A stretch of 64,000 nucleotides of DNA from Aptenodytes patagonicus (Eukaryota > Chordata > Aves > Sphenisciformes > Spheniscidae): positions 70,964,732-71,028,731 of the forward strand of contig NC_134955.1 in assembly GCF_965638725.1 (NCBI RefSeq), read 5' to 3'. This document shows, piece by piece, positions 37,101-47,500 of the stretch. The first letter of the stretch is position 1. Each line of letters opens with the position of its first letter. A program made the position numbers and the translations under genes. The notes under the pieces were generated by a model. The model saw only the letters and a list, made by a program, of their open reading frames with translations. It had not been told where the DNA came from and searched no databases.

Positions 37101-39410
37101 GCTAAAAATGGGGAGCGAGAATCTAGCCTCCTTAGAGCAACTCTGGTCATTATTCTAACTCCTGTTTAATTAGATTCAGTCGAGACCTTCTTTTCAGTCT
37201 GACAACATCATGGACCATCTTCTCATACAGAAAACAACAGATGTAGTTCTTAACTAAATTACTACCCACACTGAAAGAATGTCTGTCACACAGTTTCCTT
37301 ACAGGCCCTGTAAGTGGTCTAAATCAGATCTTGTAGCACTAAGACACAGACCTTTGCTCTCTAATTTTATACTACTAGTAGATCCTCTTACAACAGGCCT
37401 GCTTTTTGTACCTTTGTTCCGAGATAAAAACTTTTTGACTTCTTACACATCAGCAGAAATGTTCAGAGTAAAGGATGTAGAACCAGAAGTTATTCTGGAT
37501 CTAATGCAACGTGCATGAGTTTTCTTGTTTGCAAGATACATAGCACATTTGCTTCTGACAAGAAAAACTTATTTTAATTGGATTTGGACACACACTGCTG
37601 CTTTTCTATTTAACCCTGTAAGGCGAACTGCTCTCTTCATCAAATTAAGGCTGCTTTCCTTACCACCACAGCCTTCACTCTTGCACAGACAAGGTATTTC
37701 CAGATCACCATAGCACTGTGCCACGTTCTGCAAAATCTTGGGCTACCACAGCTATATTCCGTTATCGGTCTTATTCCCAATAAAATAAGTGCTTTTTCTT
37801 TCTTTCTGGGACATACTCGTTTTCTTTTCAGTAAGTCACTGTCCCGAGTACAGATTCATTCACCTTGTTTCTCAAGCAGACCTCGCAGCCTGCCCCGAGC
37901 TCCACTCCACTGGGGCGAGACTGTTGTCAGTGCCCGTTGCAGCTGCAGTTTAAACACACCCTGTGCATTTCTCCTTAGGCCCTTTGAGAAAGCGTACTGC
38001 TTGTGAAGGAGTAAGCTTCACCACTCATGATTACAGCTGCTCAGTCTGACATCACCAAAATTCTTAAAGGATTCTCCTTCAGGCCAAAGAATCACAGTTG
38101 CAACAGAAAGTCAAAATGATTTTCCAAATAAGCAATCGATATTATTTGCTTTTATTTACACATCCTAACTCCAAGGTTTTAGAAAAGCTGTCCTGCCTTC
38201 CTCTTCTACAAGGCTACAACAGATTACTGGAACGGGCACAGAAGAAAAACTTAACAACATAAAAATTGAACATATATGTGATATTTTTGGTGAGTTTAGT
38301 GTTATTAAAAACACTTTACAGCTTCCAAATATTCCACGAACTGTAAATAAATACATCGGTGAGCCCTACTATCAGCTAAGCATTAAGGCGAGATGGTGCC
38401 TGTACCGCTGATCCATACCACGTGTCTCCAGCTTTGAAAACCACAGTGGGCACGCTGCTTGTCCACCAAGACAAGAGTATTCTCCATTTTTTTTTTCATT
38501 AGAAAGACTGCAAGCAATAACCGTTTCACAGAATTTACGGCCAAAGAGCAAGATATTGTACAGAGAGATGAAAAAAGTTGTTTCTCTCTAAACAGGAGAT
38601 GAAGAACAACATGAAAAATGGACTTTTCCGCTCCTGCTGTTTCTCCAGAGGGAGCAGAAAGGAGAATCAGAACACAGCCCAGCAAAGAAGCTGGGCTCAG
38701 CCTTCCTGGCACAAAATGAGCGAGCTCCCTTATGTTTCCCTTCCTGCTGTAGCCTGTTGAGGACATACAAAGCCAAGCTCCTTCACGCTGCCTCGCTCAC
38801 GTCCCCTGTGCCAACGCTGCGGCAGGGCAAAGACGACTGTTAAGACGAGACTTGGTCGCAGCGTGGCACTTGTCAGACGGACCCCCGAGCAGGCAGCCTG
38901 GGGACCCACTGGGGCCCGTCCAGCACCCCGGCGAGCCGCCCTGCCGCCTCCACACGCCGCTCGGTTTCGAGCACGGGCAGAGCACCGAGACCTCGGCGGT
39001 GTCCTGGGCCGCCAGCCGCGACCCCCGCACCCACCTTGCTGAGGCAGACGTCCACGGCGGGCTCCCGGAGGCGCACGGTGGCCTTGCCCTCCTCCACGAA
39101 CCGGGTGAAGAACCGTTCGATGTTCTCCTGCACCTACGGGGCACAGAGGACGCTCAGCAGCCGCGGCGGGACGAGGGTACCCGCCCCGGTCCCGGTCCCC
39201 CCCCCCTCCCCCCGGCGCCGCCGTCCCCACCTTGTAGCGAGCACCGACCCGGTCCCGCGCCGTGCACACCATGAGGTAAACGCCGCCGCCCCGCGCCCGT
39301 CCAGGCGGGCGGCCGAGCGAGAGGAGCGCCCTGGTGCCGCGGCCGCGGCCCCGCAGCCCGCAGGTGGGCAGGAGCCGGCTGACCACCTCCACCTCGCACT
39401 GCAGCCGCAT
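31133..39410 (-). CDS. LRR1: Leucine-rich repeat protein 1, CUL2 substrate receptor
   Basis: Nuclear substrate receptor of the CUL2-RING ubiquitin ligase (CRL2-LRR1), known to ubiquitylate MCM7 and unload the CMG helicase when replication ends. Four coding exons on the minus strand: 39410-39231, 39133-39035, 34771-34044 and 31385-31133, all GT-AG and in phase, giving 419 residues (human about 414). The ATG at 39410 gives MRLQCEVEVVSRLLP, matching the human N-terminus; an in-frame upstream ATG lies six codons earlier. Residues 1-~130 form the PH-like N-terminal domain (KATVRLREPAVDVCLSK at 77-93). Leucine-rich repeats span ~157-305 (LRKLDLSHNHIKQLP, LQELNLHDNHLE, LKLDDNELIRLP). LPSHLCEDL at 344-352 fits the Cul2-box pattern (hydrophobic-P-xx-hydrophobic-xxx-hydrophobic). 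The C-terminus has MNLHHVAHTVVLVDNMGGTEAP. The gene looks intact. Introns 2 (4.3 kb) and 3 (2.7 kb) hold no repeat that I recognise. Confidence 0.96.
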
Positions 39411-39720
39411 CGCCGCCCGCCCCGCCACCGACCAACGGCCCGCTCAGGGGCGGGCGGGCGCCGCGGCGCCGCCCGGGGGCCTCCCGCGCTCTCCGCGCAC
39501 AGGCGCCCGCCGCGATGCCGGGTTCCCGTGACTCCCGCCCCGCCGCCGCCGGCCAGGGGGCGCGGAGCCGCCCGGCGGAAGCGGTCACAGGGCGGGAAGG
39601 GAGGGCGGCGGTACCGGCAGCACCGGCAGCCGCCGGGCAGCCCGAGCGAGGGGCCCTCAGTGCGGGGCTGTGCGCCGGCGCCCCCTGGAGGAGGCGGCCG
39701 GCTCGGCTCGGCTCGGCTCG
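39411..39720 (-). promoter_or_regulatory. LRR1 CpG-island promoter region
   Basis: CpG-dense sequence directly upstream of the LRR1 ATG with several GGGCGGG/CCCGCCC boxes of the Sp1/E2F type (for example at 39447-39455) and no TATA box. It extends into a pentamer repeat (CTCGG)4 at about 39703-39722. The plus strand to the right could be a divergent promoter, but no recognised gene starts there. Confidence 0.55.
39678..39691 (-). promoter_or_regulatory. CTCF-like core motif
   Basis: The minus strand reads CCTCCAGGGGGCGC, one mismatch from the CTCF core CCASYAGRKGGCRS. A weaker CCGGCCAGGGGGCGC lies near 39549-39563 on the plus strand. Occupancy is inferred only. Confidence 0.45.
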
Positions 39721-39740
39721 GCGGCAAGGGTCGAGGGCAG

Positions 39741-39830
39741 CGGCGGGCGTGAGGGGACACTGAGGGGACGGCGGGTGTGAGGGGGCATGGGCGAGCTGAG
39801 GGGACGGCGGGTGCGAGGGGTCGCGGCGGA
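39741..39830 (+). repeat. G-rich short tandem repeat
   Basis: Three imperfect copies of a GCGGGTGTGAGGGG...GAGGGGACG unit of about 29-36 bases. The closely spaced G-runs could support G-quadruplexes on the plus strand. Confidence 0.6.
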
Positions 39831-39834
39831 GCAC

Positions 39835-40394
39835 CCCTGTGGGCGCGCTGTGGTCCCCGATGGCCCCCGGGCTCGGTGAGCGGGGGTTGGCACCAGGTGC
39901 GGCACACCGCCCGCGCTGGCAGCAGCGAGGAGCCCAGGCCGGGGTGTGAGGAACACGGAACGGGGCAGGCGGGTTGCTCGGCCTCGGCGGCGGGACACGG
40001 CTGCTCACCGGGGCGAGCGGCTCTGTGCCGCAGGTCCGGCACCGCAGGCGAACCTTTTGGACAATTTCTACAATGTATGTAACAGAGGAATACAAGTTTT
40101 ACAAGAAATGCTTCTGCGTGTTCGTTTGCAAAGGTACCAGCGCTCCCGGCGCTCCCTCTGGGGTTCTGCCCGGTGCAGCGGCAGCAGAAACGACTGCCGG
40201 TGAGAGAGCGTCGCCTCAGGGATGGCCTCCTGTCCCCAGCGTGGTGGGGCTGGGTCAGCTGAAGGGTGGGTTTGCTGCTAGAAGAGGCTCGGGTAACACC
40301 ACCAGAAACGACGGTCGTGGGCGTTGGGAAACCGAGCTTGGCTAAAAAGCCGCGTTCCTCCGCTGTGACGTGCGGTTGCCGTTTGGTTGGTTTC
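39835..40394. other. GC-rich spacer with one candidate non-coding exon
   Basis: No known gene. The segment 40034-40133 (100 bases) is bounded by a GCCGCAG acceptor-like site and an AAAG/GTACCAG donor-like site, and is noticeably less GC-rich than its surroundings. It could be an exon of an unannotated plus-strand transcript divergent from LRR1. Its translations match nothing I recognise. Confidence 0.3.
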
Positions 40395-41157
40395 GATGCT
40401 GGGTCCTGCACTTCGGCCACAACAACCCCATGCAGCGCTACAGGCTTGGGGAAGAGTGGCTGGAAAGCTGCCTGGCGGAAAAGGACCTGGGGGTGTTGGT
40501 CGACAGCCGGCTGAACATGAGCCGGCAGTGTGCCCAGGCGGCCAAGAAGGCCCATGGCATCCTGGCCTGTACCAGAAATAGTGTGGCCAGCAGGAGCAGG
40601 GAAGTGATCGTGCCCCTGTACTCGGCACTGGTGAGGCCGCACCTCGAATACTGTGTTCAGTTTTGGGCCCCTCACTACAAGAAGGACGTCGAGGTGCTGG
40701 AGCGTGTCCAGAGAAGGGCAACGAGGCTGGTGAGGGGTCTGGAGAACAAGTCTTATGAGGAGCGGCTGAGGGAACTGGGGTTGTTTAGCCTGGAGAAAAG
40801 GAGGCTGAGGGGAGACCTCATCGCTCTCTACAACTCCCTGGAAGGAGGTTGTAGCGAGGTGGGTGTTGGTCTCTTCTCCCAAGTAACAAGCGATAGGACG
40901 AGAGGAAACGGCCTCAAGTTGTGCCAGGGGAGGTTTAGATTGGACGTGAGGAAAAATTTCTTTACTGAAAGAGTGGTTAAACATTGGACCAGGCTGCCCA
41001 GGGCAGTGGTGGAGTCCCCATCCCTGGAGGTATTTAAAAGACGAGTAGATGCGGCACTTAGGGACATGGTTTAGTGGACATGGTGGTGTTGGGTCGACGG
41101 TTGGACTCGATGATCTTAGAGGTCTTTTCCAGCCTTAATGATTCTATGATTCTATGA
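40395..41157 (+). mobile_element. CR1 LINE 3' portion with an open ORF2 end
   Basis: A plus-strand CR1 copy with about 220 codons of the reverse transcriptase C-terminus still open to 41074: [76 protein letters not shown] and [19 protein letters not shown]. The 3' UTR then runs to the terminal ATTCTATGATTCTATGATGG. It is 5'-truncated and not autonomous, but the preserved frame suggests a fairly young CR1 subfamily. The catalytic part of the RT is not included. Confidence 0.95.
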
Positions 41158-41159
41158 TG

Positions 41160-41755
41160 GCGGTGCCGCCCGTCATCCTCCACTGATAACGGTAGCTCAA
41201 ACTTTCTAAACAACAGGAGAACGTGGGGCCTTATGGAAAAACTCATCACCAAAATAACCGGGAGAAATTCAGTAAAGTGAAAAATTTGAAAAATTAAAGA
41301 ATTTTGTATTCTTAATTACATTCTTCACATTGTAAGGATGTAAAAGTGGAGACAGGTAAAAGGTAGAGAGACAGGGCAGGTTGGGAATCTCCGACAGTGA
41401 CGTTTCAGCATCTGGGAAGAGGTGCTTTAAGCTTGGGTGCGGTAGAAATTGGAGTAATACCACTGAATTTAACGGAACTGCTGTCTCGAGGGCACGAGCC
41501 GGGCGGACACCAGCCCCCCGGTGCCAACAGGGCGTTCACGGCGGGTGGGGACGTGGCTGCCCTCGCTGCCGCCGGCAGCGGCCTCGCCTCGCCCCTGCCC
41601 GGGGAGTCAGTTTTCACCGCATTAACCAGAATTAGGTTAGGAGGGGAAAAAAAAAAAAATCAGTGAGTCCCTTCAGTACCGGCTTTCCACGTTTGTTTTT
41701 TAAGGAGGGGACTTGGGCTTTAAAATTTGCTCTGTAATCCGATTTTTAAAACCCA
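41160..41755. other. Spacer right of the CR1 copy
   Basis: AT-rich then GC-rich unique sequence with an A13 run near 41648-41660. No gene or repeat recognised. Confidence 0.45.
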
Positions 41756-41760
41756 ATTCT

Positions 41761-41788
<28 letters not shown>
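41761..41788 (+). repeat. Poly(C) tract, C28
   Basis: An uninterrupted run of 28 C on the plus strand, followed by GGACTCGG. Long C/G homopolymers are rare and hard to sequence, so the exact length is uncertain. It could form an i-motif or quadruplex. Confidence 0.9.
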
Positions 41789-41791
<3 letters not shown>

Positions 41792-41830
41792 ACTCGGAGC
41801 ATGCGCACACAGCACGGGTGCCGGCGGCCG

Positions 41831-41889
41831 CCGGCAGGGGGCGGTGCGCGCAGGGTCCGCGGTTGCCGTCGGCGGCCAGCAGGGGGCGG
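41831..41889 (+). promoter_or_regulatory. CTCF-like motif pair
   Basis: CCAGCAGGGGGCGG at 41876-41889 fits the CTCF core CCASYAGRKGGCRS at every position. CCGGCAGGGGGCGG at 41831-41844, 45 bases upstream, differs at one position. Both point the same way. They lie between the gene cluster and the gene-poor flank, where a domain boundary would be plausible; binding is inferred. Confidence 0.55.
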
Positions 41890-41925
41890 CGCGGTGCCCG
41901 CAGGCCCCGCGTCGCCGCCGCCGCG

Positions 41926-41990
41926 GGCCGGCAGGAGGCGGTAGGGCGCCGGCAGGAGGCGGTAGGGCGCCGGCAGGAGGCGGTAGGGCG
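41926..41990 (+). repeat. Three-copy 21-bp tandem repeat
   Basis: Three nearly exact copies of CGCCGGCAGGAGGCGGTAGGG. Each unit holds CCGGCAGGAGGCGG, a weakened version of the CTCF-like motif just to the left, so the array may have grown from that motif. Confidence 0.9.
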
Positions 41991-42030
41991 CGGGGTGGGC
42001 GGGGGGCAAAAGGCGGGCGGGGGTCGGCGC

Positions 42031-42034
42031 AAAA
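42031..42034 (-). terminator. RNA polymerase III terminator of the 7SL gene
   Basis: AAAA on the plus strand, i.e. TTTT on the 7SL strand, exactly at the expected 3' end of a ~299-base 7SL RNA. Confidence 0.8.
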
Positions 42035-42981
<947 letters not shown>

Positions 42982-43071
42982 GCGCCGGGAGGATGAGGCT
43001 GTCGCCAGAAGTTCCCGGGGTTTCCCCGGGCCTCCCCGACACACCTACAGCATCTCGGCACGGCCCTACTT

Positions 43072-43077
43072 AATAAA
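43072..43077 (+). terminator. RPS29 polyadenylation signal
   Basis: AATAAA 90 bases after the RPS29 stop codon, the usual arrangement for a short ribosomal protein 3' UTR. Confidence 0.8.
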
Positions 43078-43099
43078 TAGTCTCCCTGCCCGACTGGCC

Positions 43100-44250
43100 T
43101 GTGTGCATTTGCCTTTTGTAAAGGTTTTGGTGGCTACGGGGCTTCCGCTCCCTCACAGTGGTCCTCCCGGAGGGGTGGGTGCTGCGCTGGGGACAGGTCT
43201 GAACGAGCCTGCCCTGGTGTCCTCGGCTTTCCCACGCAAAACCAGGAGATCTCACGAGCGCTGATGCTTGCGTGATGCCACTGAGCCTTCGGGTTTGCAA
43301 GCAGGGCAGTAGAATGGTCCACTGAAAACGACTGGGAGGTGAACGGCCGGGCTGGACTGGAGTGCAGCTGCCAGTAATGCCGGACTTAGACAAGCGGCTT
43401 AGACACTGGCAAGCGCTGCTCTTCCTAATGTGGAAAATGGTGACGTTACAGCGTGTCTGTGGTGCAGAGCTGTGCCTCAAACTCTGCCCGAGCCTTCCTC
43501 GCTTGTTAGGAGGTCTAGTGCTTTTGGGGGGTGAGAAGCTGTGGGGAAAGCTACGACTGATAGCAAAACCAGACAGGGTAACAGCATCCCGAGCTAGTGG
43601 CAGCCTTCGGGCAGGGCGGGTGTCTGCTGGAGCCCATGTGTGATGTGCTGTGCAGTCCGAACCTCCTCCCTCCCTCTGAAGAAAGTGAATTCATAGGGTT
43701 GGAGCCACACCGCTTCCACTTCATCTGGCATTTTCTGAGGTTTCCAGCCACTTAAAGGTTCCGGTATGATAAGACTGAAGAGAGTTGGGCGAAGAAACAC
43801 TTGCCAGGTGTGCCGAAGGCCTGGAGTTGGGCCTTCTAGTTCCCTCTGAGAGGATTAAAAGCATCAGGGTGCTGTGCTGCTGTTCAGGCTGGTTTTGGAG
43901 CATCTCTGCCGAAGCTACACCGCTCTGCGTGAGACGACTGACTAGATGAATGTTTTGATCCTGCCTGGAATGGCAAATGGGCTGATCCCTTCTGGCTGAG
44001 TGCTCTGTGTCTGGTTTGGGAATCCCTAATAGCCTTTTTCTTTTTTTTTTTGTCCCACTGTTGATTAAATTAAACTGAACAAGGTGGGGTGGCGAGGGGA
44101 TGGGAACAAACCCAGACACTGGCCTGGTGGCTGGAGTGTTTCTCCTCTGCGGTGGTAAAGCCTCCCTCCTGAGGCAGGGAGGGCACTGCCCCCTCATCCT
44201 TGCCCTCTGTGAGTACTTCACTGAACCGAAGCGCGGCCGTGCCTTCCTGT
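43100..44250. other. Unique spacer right of RPS29
   Basis: No gene or repeat recognised apart from a T11-rich tract near 44038-44051. Open frames lack any domain. Confidence 0.45.
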
Positions 44251-44251
44251 C

Positions 44252-44522
44252 ATAGAATCATAGAATAGAATCATAGAATCATTGAGGTTGGAAAAGACCT
44301 CTAAGATCATCGAGTCCAGCCGTCAACCCAACACCACCATGTCCACTAAACCATGTCCCTAAGTGCCTCATCTACTCATCTTTTAAATACCTCCAGGGAT
44401 GGGGACTCCACCACTTCCCTGGGCAGCCTCTTCCAATGTTTAACCACTCTTTCAGTAAAGACATTTTTCCTCGCGTCCAATCTAAACCTCCCCTGGCGCA
44501 ACTTGAGGCCATTATCGCGGAG
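44252..44522 (-). mobile_element. CR1 LINE 3' end, same subfamily as the copy at 40.4 kb
   Basis: An antisense CR1 tail bordered on the left by a short (ATAGAATC)n repeat. Its 3' UTR closely matches the reverse complement of 41030-41150 (AAGACCTCTAAGATCATCGA and CCAACACCACCATGTCCACT), followed by the last ~50 codons of ORF2. About 270 bases remain. Confidence 0.93.
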
Positions 44523-47500
44523 CCTGTTCTGGTTTCTGTGTTGATGGAAGCAGAGATCTAATGGATCCTGGGGGCGAGAGCTCAGCACTGAGCTGCCAGA
44601 AGCAGGCAGGCATGCCTGGCACCACAGCTTTTGGTCTTCAGTGAGCTTTAATGTCAAACCTCCCGCGAGGGGCCTCTGGGGACGTGCAGCAGCTGAGCAG
44701 GGGTTTGAGGCGTGTTTACAGCAAAAGCTGAAGGGCTGTGGGGATAATGCCGCGGGTTGACAGCAGCAGCACGGAGCTCGGCGAGCCGCTTTTTCCCCAG
44801 CTGGCTGGATAAACTTGCGCTGAGCTGCGTGCTGCTGTGGTCAGTCAGTTGGCGACAGTGGTTTAGGAATTATCTGAAGCTAAATGTAATGAAACTTGGA
44901 AAAATACTTGCTAAGTAACACAAAACAAGTGTGAAAATGTGAGTTAAAGCAGCTAGCTGGGTTAGTACCTACCTCCGGGGGGAAAATGTGTTATCCTGAG
45001 AGCTGCTGCCATGGCTTCATTGCGAGGGGACCAAACCCGCAGGCAGCTGCTGGGAAAGAACAGCTAATCCTGGGATACTAAATAAGATAAATTAATAGTT
45101 AAAGCCTGATACAAAAGTTAAAAGGTAACTGTATGGGGCTGGCTTGCTCAGAGGATTTCCATCTTCCCTTTGCCTTGAGGCAGTAGCGTTAGACTGAACA
45201 GATTCCTGCAAGGGTTTCTACGTTTTAGTAACGTTCTCAAAATGCCATGCAGACCATCGTGCATGAAAGCGCTGGCCAGCTGTGACGTGCCTGCTGTAGC
45301 CGGGGAGGAGGATGATGAGCAAGCAGTTCCTTTTTGCTGCTCCTGCGACCGCAGGCAGCCCTGTGTGGCACGTAGGGGTGCAGATTTGGGGTCACGTGGG
45401 GAGCTCTGGCTGGTGCTGATCCAGGTTTGGCGCTGGACTGGGGAAGGGTCAGCTTCGTTGCAGCTGGAGGATGCTGTTGGGCCTGTCTCTCTTTTGAATG
45501 AGAAATGGTTAAATCCCTGGTTCCCATCTGGAAACTCTTCAGTGTAAAGGTGAGCTTCTACACCAAATAAATAAATAAAAGATTTGGTTCCTCTGGTGAT
45601 TATTTTTTTTTTTTTCCAATTTCTGCTGATACACAGAGTTAAATCCTATGGGGTGCAGTTGTTTGGCTTCAGTGTGACTGAAAAATCAGAAAACACTAAT
45701 CGCCTTTCTAACCAATTACTGAATTTCTTATCTTAGGGGGATTCTTACTGGAGAAGAGTAAGCCTTTTGTTCTTAAGCATTCTTTTAACCCACGCTACAG
45801 TCAGAAAGGTTTGTTGTTCTTCAAGGAAGTGAGTAAACCGGTCAGCTTTGTCTGCTGCTGGCTGCTCCCGATCCCCAGCGGAGAATGGGGAGCTGTGGTG
45901 CGAGAGCTGCTTTCTCAGCAGCTGATGCGAATCGCCATGAACGCTGCTGGGGAGCTGCAGAGGCGGAGGAGCTGGCAGCACTCGGTTAAGCTGTCGCTCG
46001 GGCCCTATGGACAAGGATAACTGGGCAGAAGCATGAAATGCAAGGGGTGGATGTGACGCCAGCCTTGTATTTGAGAGCTTTGAGCTTCTTATCCTCCGGC
46101 AAGGAGGGTGTGATGCGCACGCTGCAATCGTGTGGAGCCCCTGCCTGCGCGGGGGAGCAGTTGCGAGTGTGTTAATAACCTGGCTGTGTCCAGAGAAGCG
46201 AATTCCCTCTGTGTGCTGAGCCGTGCTGTCTGGGGCAGTGTCCTGACACCAGGGAGAAATCGGAGGACTTGCCCCGAGGGCTTGTGTTGAAGACGGTAGG
46301 TCACTGCGATCGCCAACACCCGAACCTGGTAACACCAGTCACGCCTCTTCTTACTATGAAAGATGCTTCTCATTTTTACTCCGTGCTCTTTTCGCGTGCC
46401 TCTTAATGTGCGTAGTGTAAAATTTCAGTGAAATGCAAAATCAGTAAAGATGCAAAATGGGAGGGGAGGGTCTTCGCAGTTCCCACTGCTGGAGTCTGCA
46501 CAGAGCTGTGTTCAGCTTGCCTCCTGCTACCTGTTAGAGGTGCACAGCTGTGCTTGTGGCACTTCCCAGTGTGGAACGTCTGTGTGTTCCTGTCCCCACC
46601 AACGTGCTGGTGACAGGAGGATGCCCCCATGCTGGGTACCAGCCTGAGAGCTTTGAAAGTGGCAGCAGTATCAGAATTATTATTTGGGCACTCGGAGCTG
46701 CAAGAGGCATTCAAGTCCGGTAGGGAGTTGTAGATATCTGTCCCTCTTTCCTGAGCAAAGCTCCTTTGATGGTGAAACGGCTTTGGGGGCACCGTCTTTC
46801 TCTGCCCCGTCCGAGTGCTGTTGCAGGGCAGTGAATTGTGCTGCTCTAAAGCAGCTGAGGATCTGGTCCCGAGAGCTAAGTGCCAGAGCATCTGTGTTAT
46901 CTACGTGGTGGAAAACAATAACAATAAAAACCCCCTCTGTACCAAATAGCAATTGAAAAAGCAGCTTCCTGTCTGAAAGCAAAGCTAAAATATGTTTTTC
47001 AATTACTTTGTACACATTAAAATACCTGAATTGTCACCCTGTAATTTTGTAAACGCTTTAAATGTTCTTGCCTTTTTCCTATTCTACTGCTCCCATCTTT
47101 TAAGTCTAGTGTGAAGGTGGTGTAGCACAAACTGTAATGCCTTTTTACCTTATTGCTGTCTTAACTAGGTATTTATTGCCCAATATACAATGAAGACTAG
47201 GTGCCAAAACCTTGAATTTCCTGAGCTCATCGTGAAAATTGCATTTTGTTTCTTCCTAAAGCTGATGGTTACAGACTCTGAAGGTGCACAGCTGTGAAGC
47301 TCAAACTTATTTGGAAGCAAAATGATTTATAAAGAGCTGCTGATTCCCCTAAAGAACAGGTAAAATCAAAATACTCTTCAAGGACTTTGCATTAATAGCG
47401 AACAACTAATACATGTTTTCCTGTAGGGAAATAACGTTGCCTACTTGGAGCCAAGTAAAAGATAGCGATGTCTTAGCTCTCAAAGAGATGAACCTCTAAT

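Noticed and set aside
39134-40984. A 616-codon minus-strand open frame around the LRR1 promoter
   Set aside because: It overlaps LRR1 exon 1 in another frame and crosses CpG-island repeats and an antisense CR1 copy; no domain is visible.
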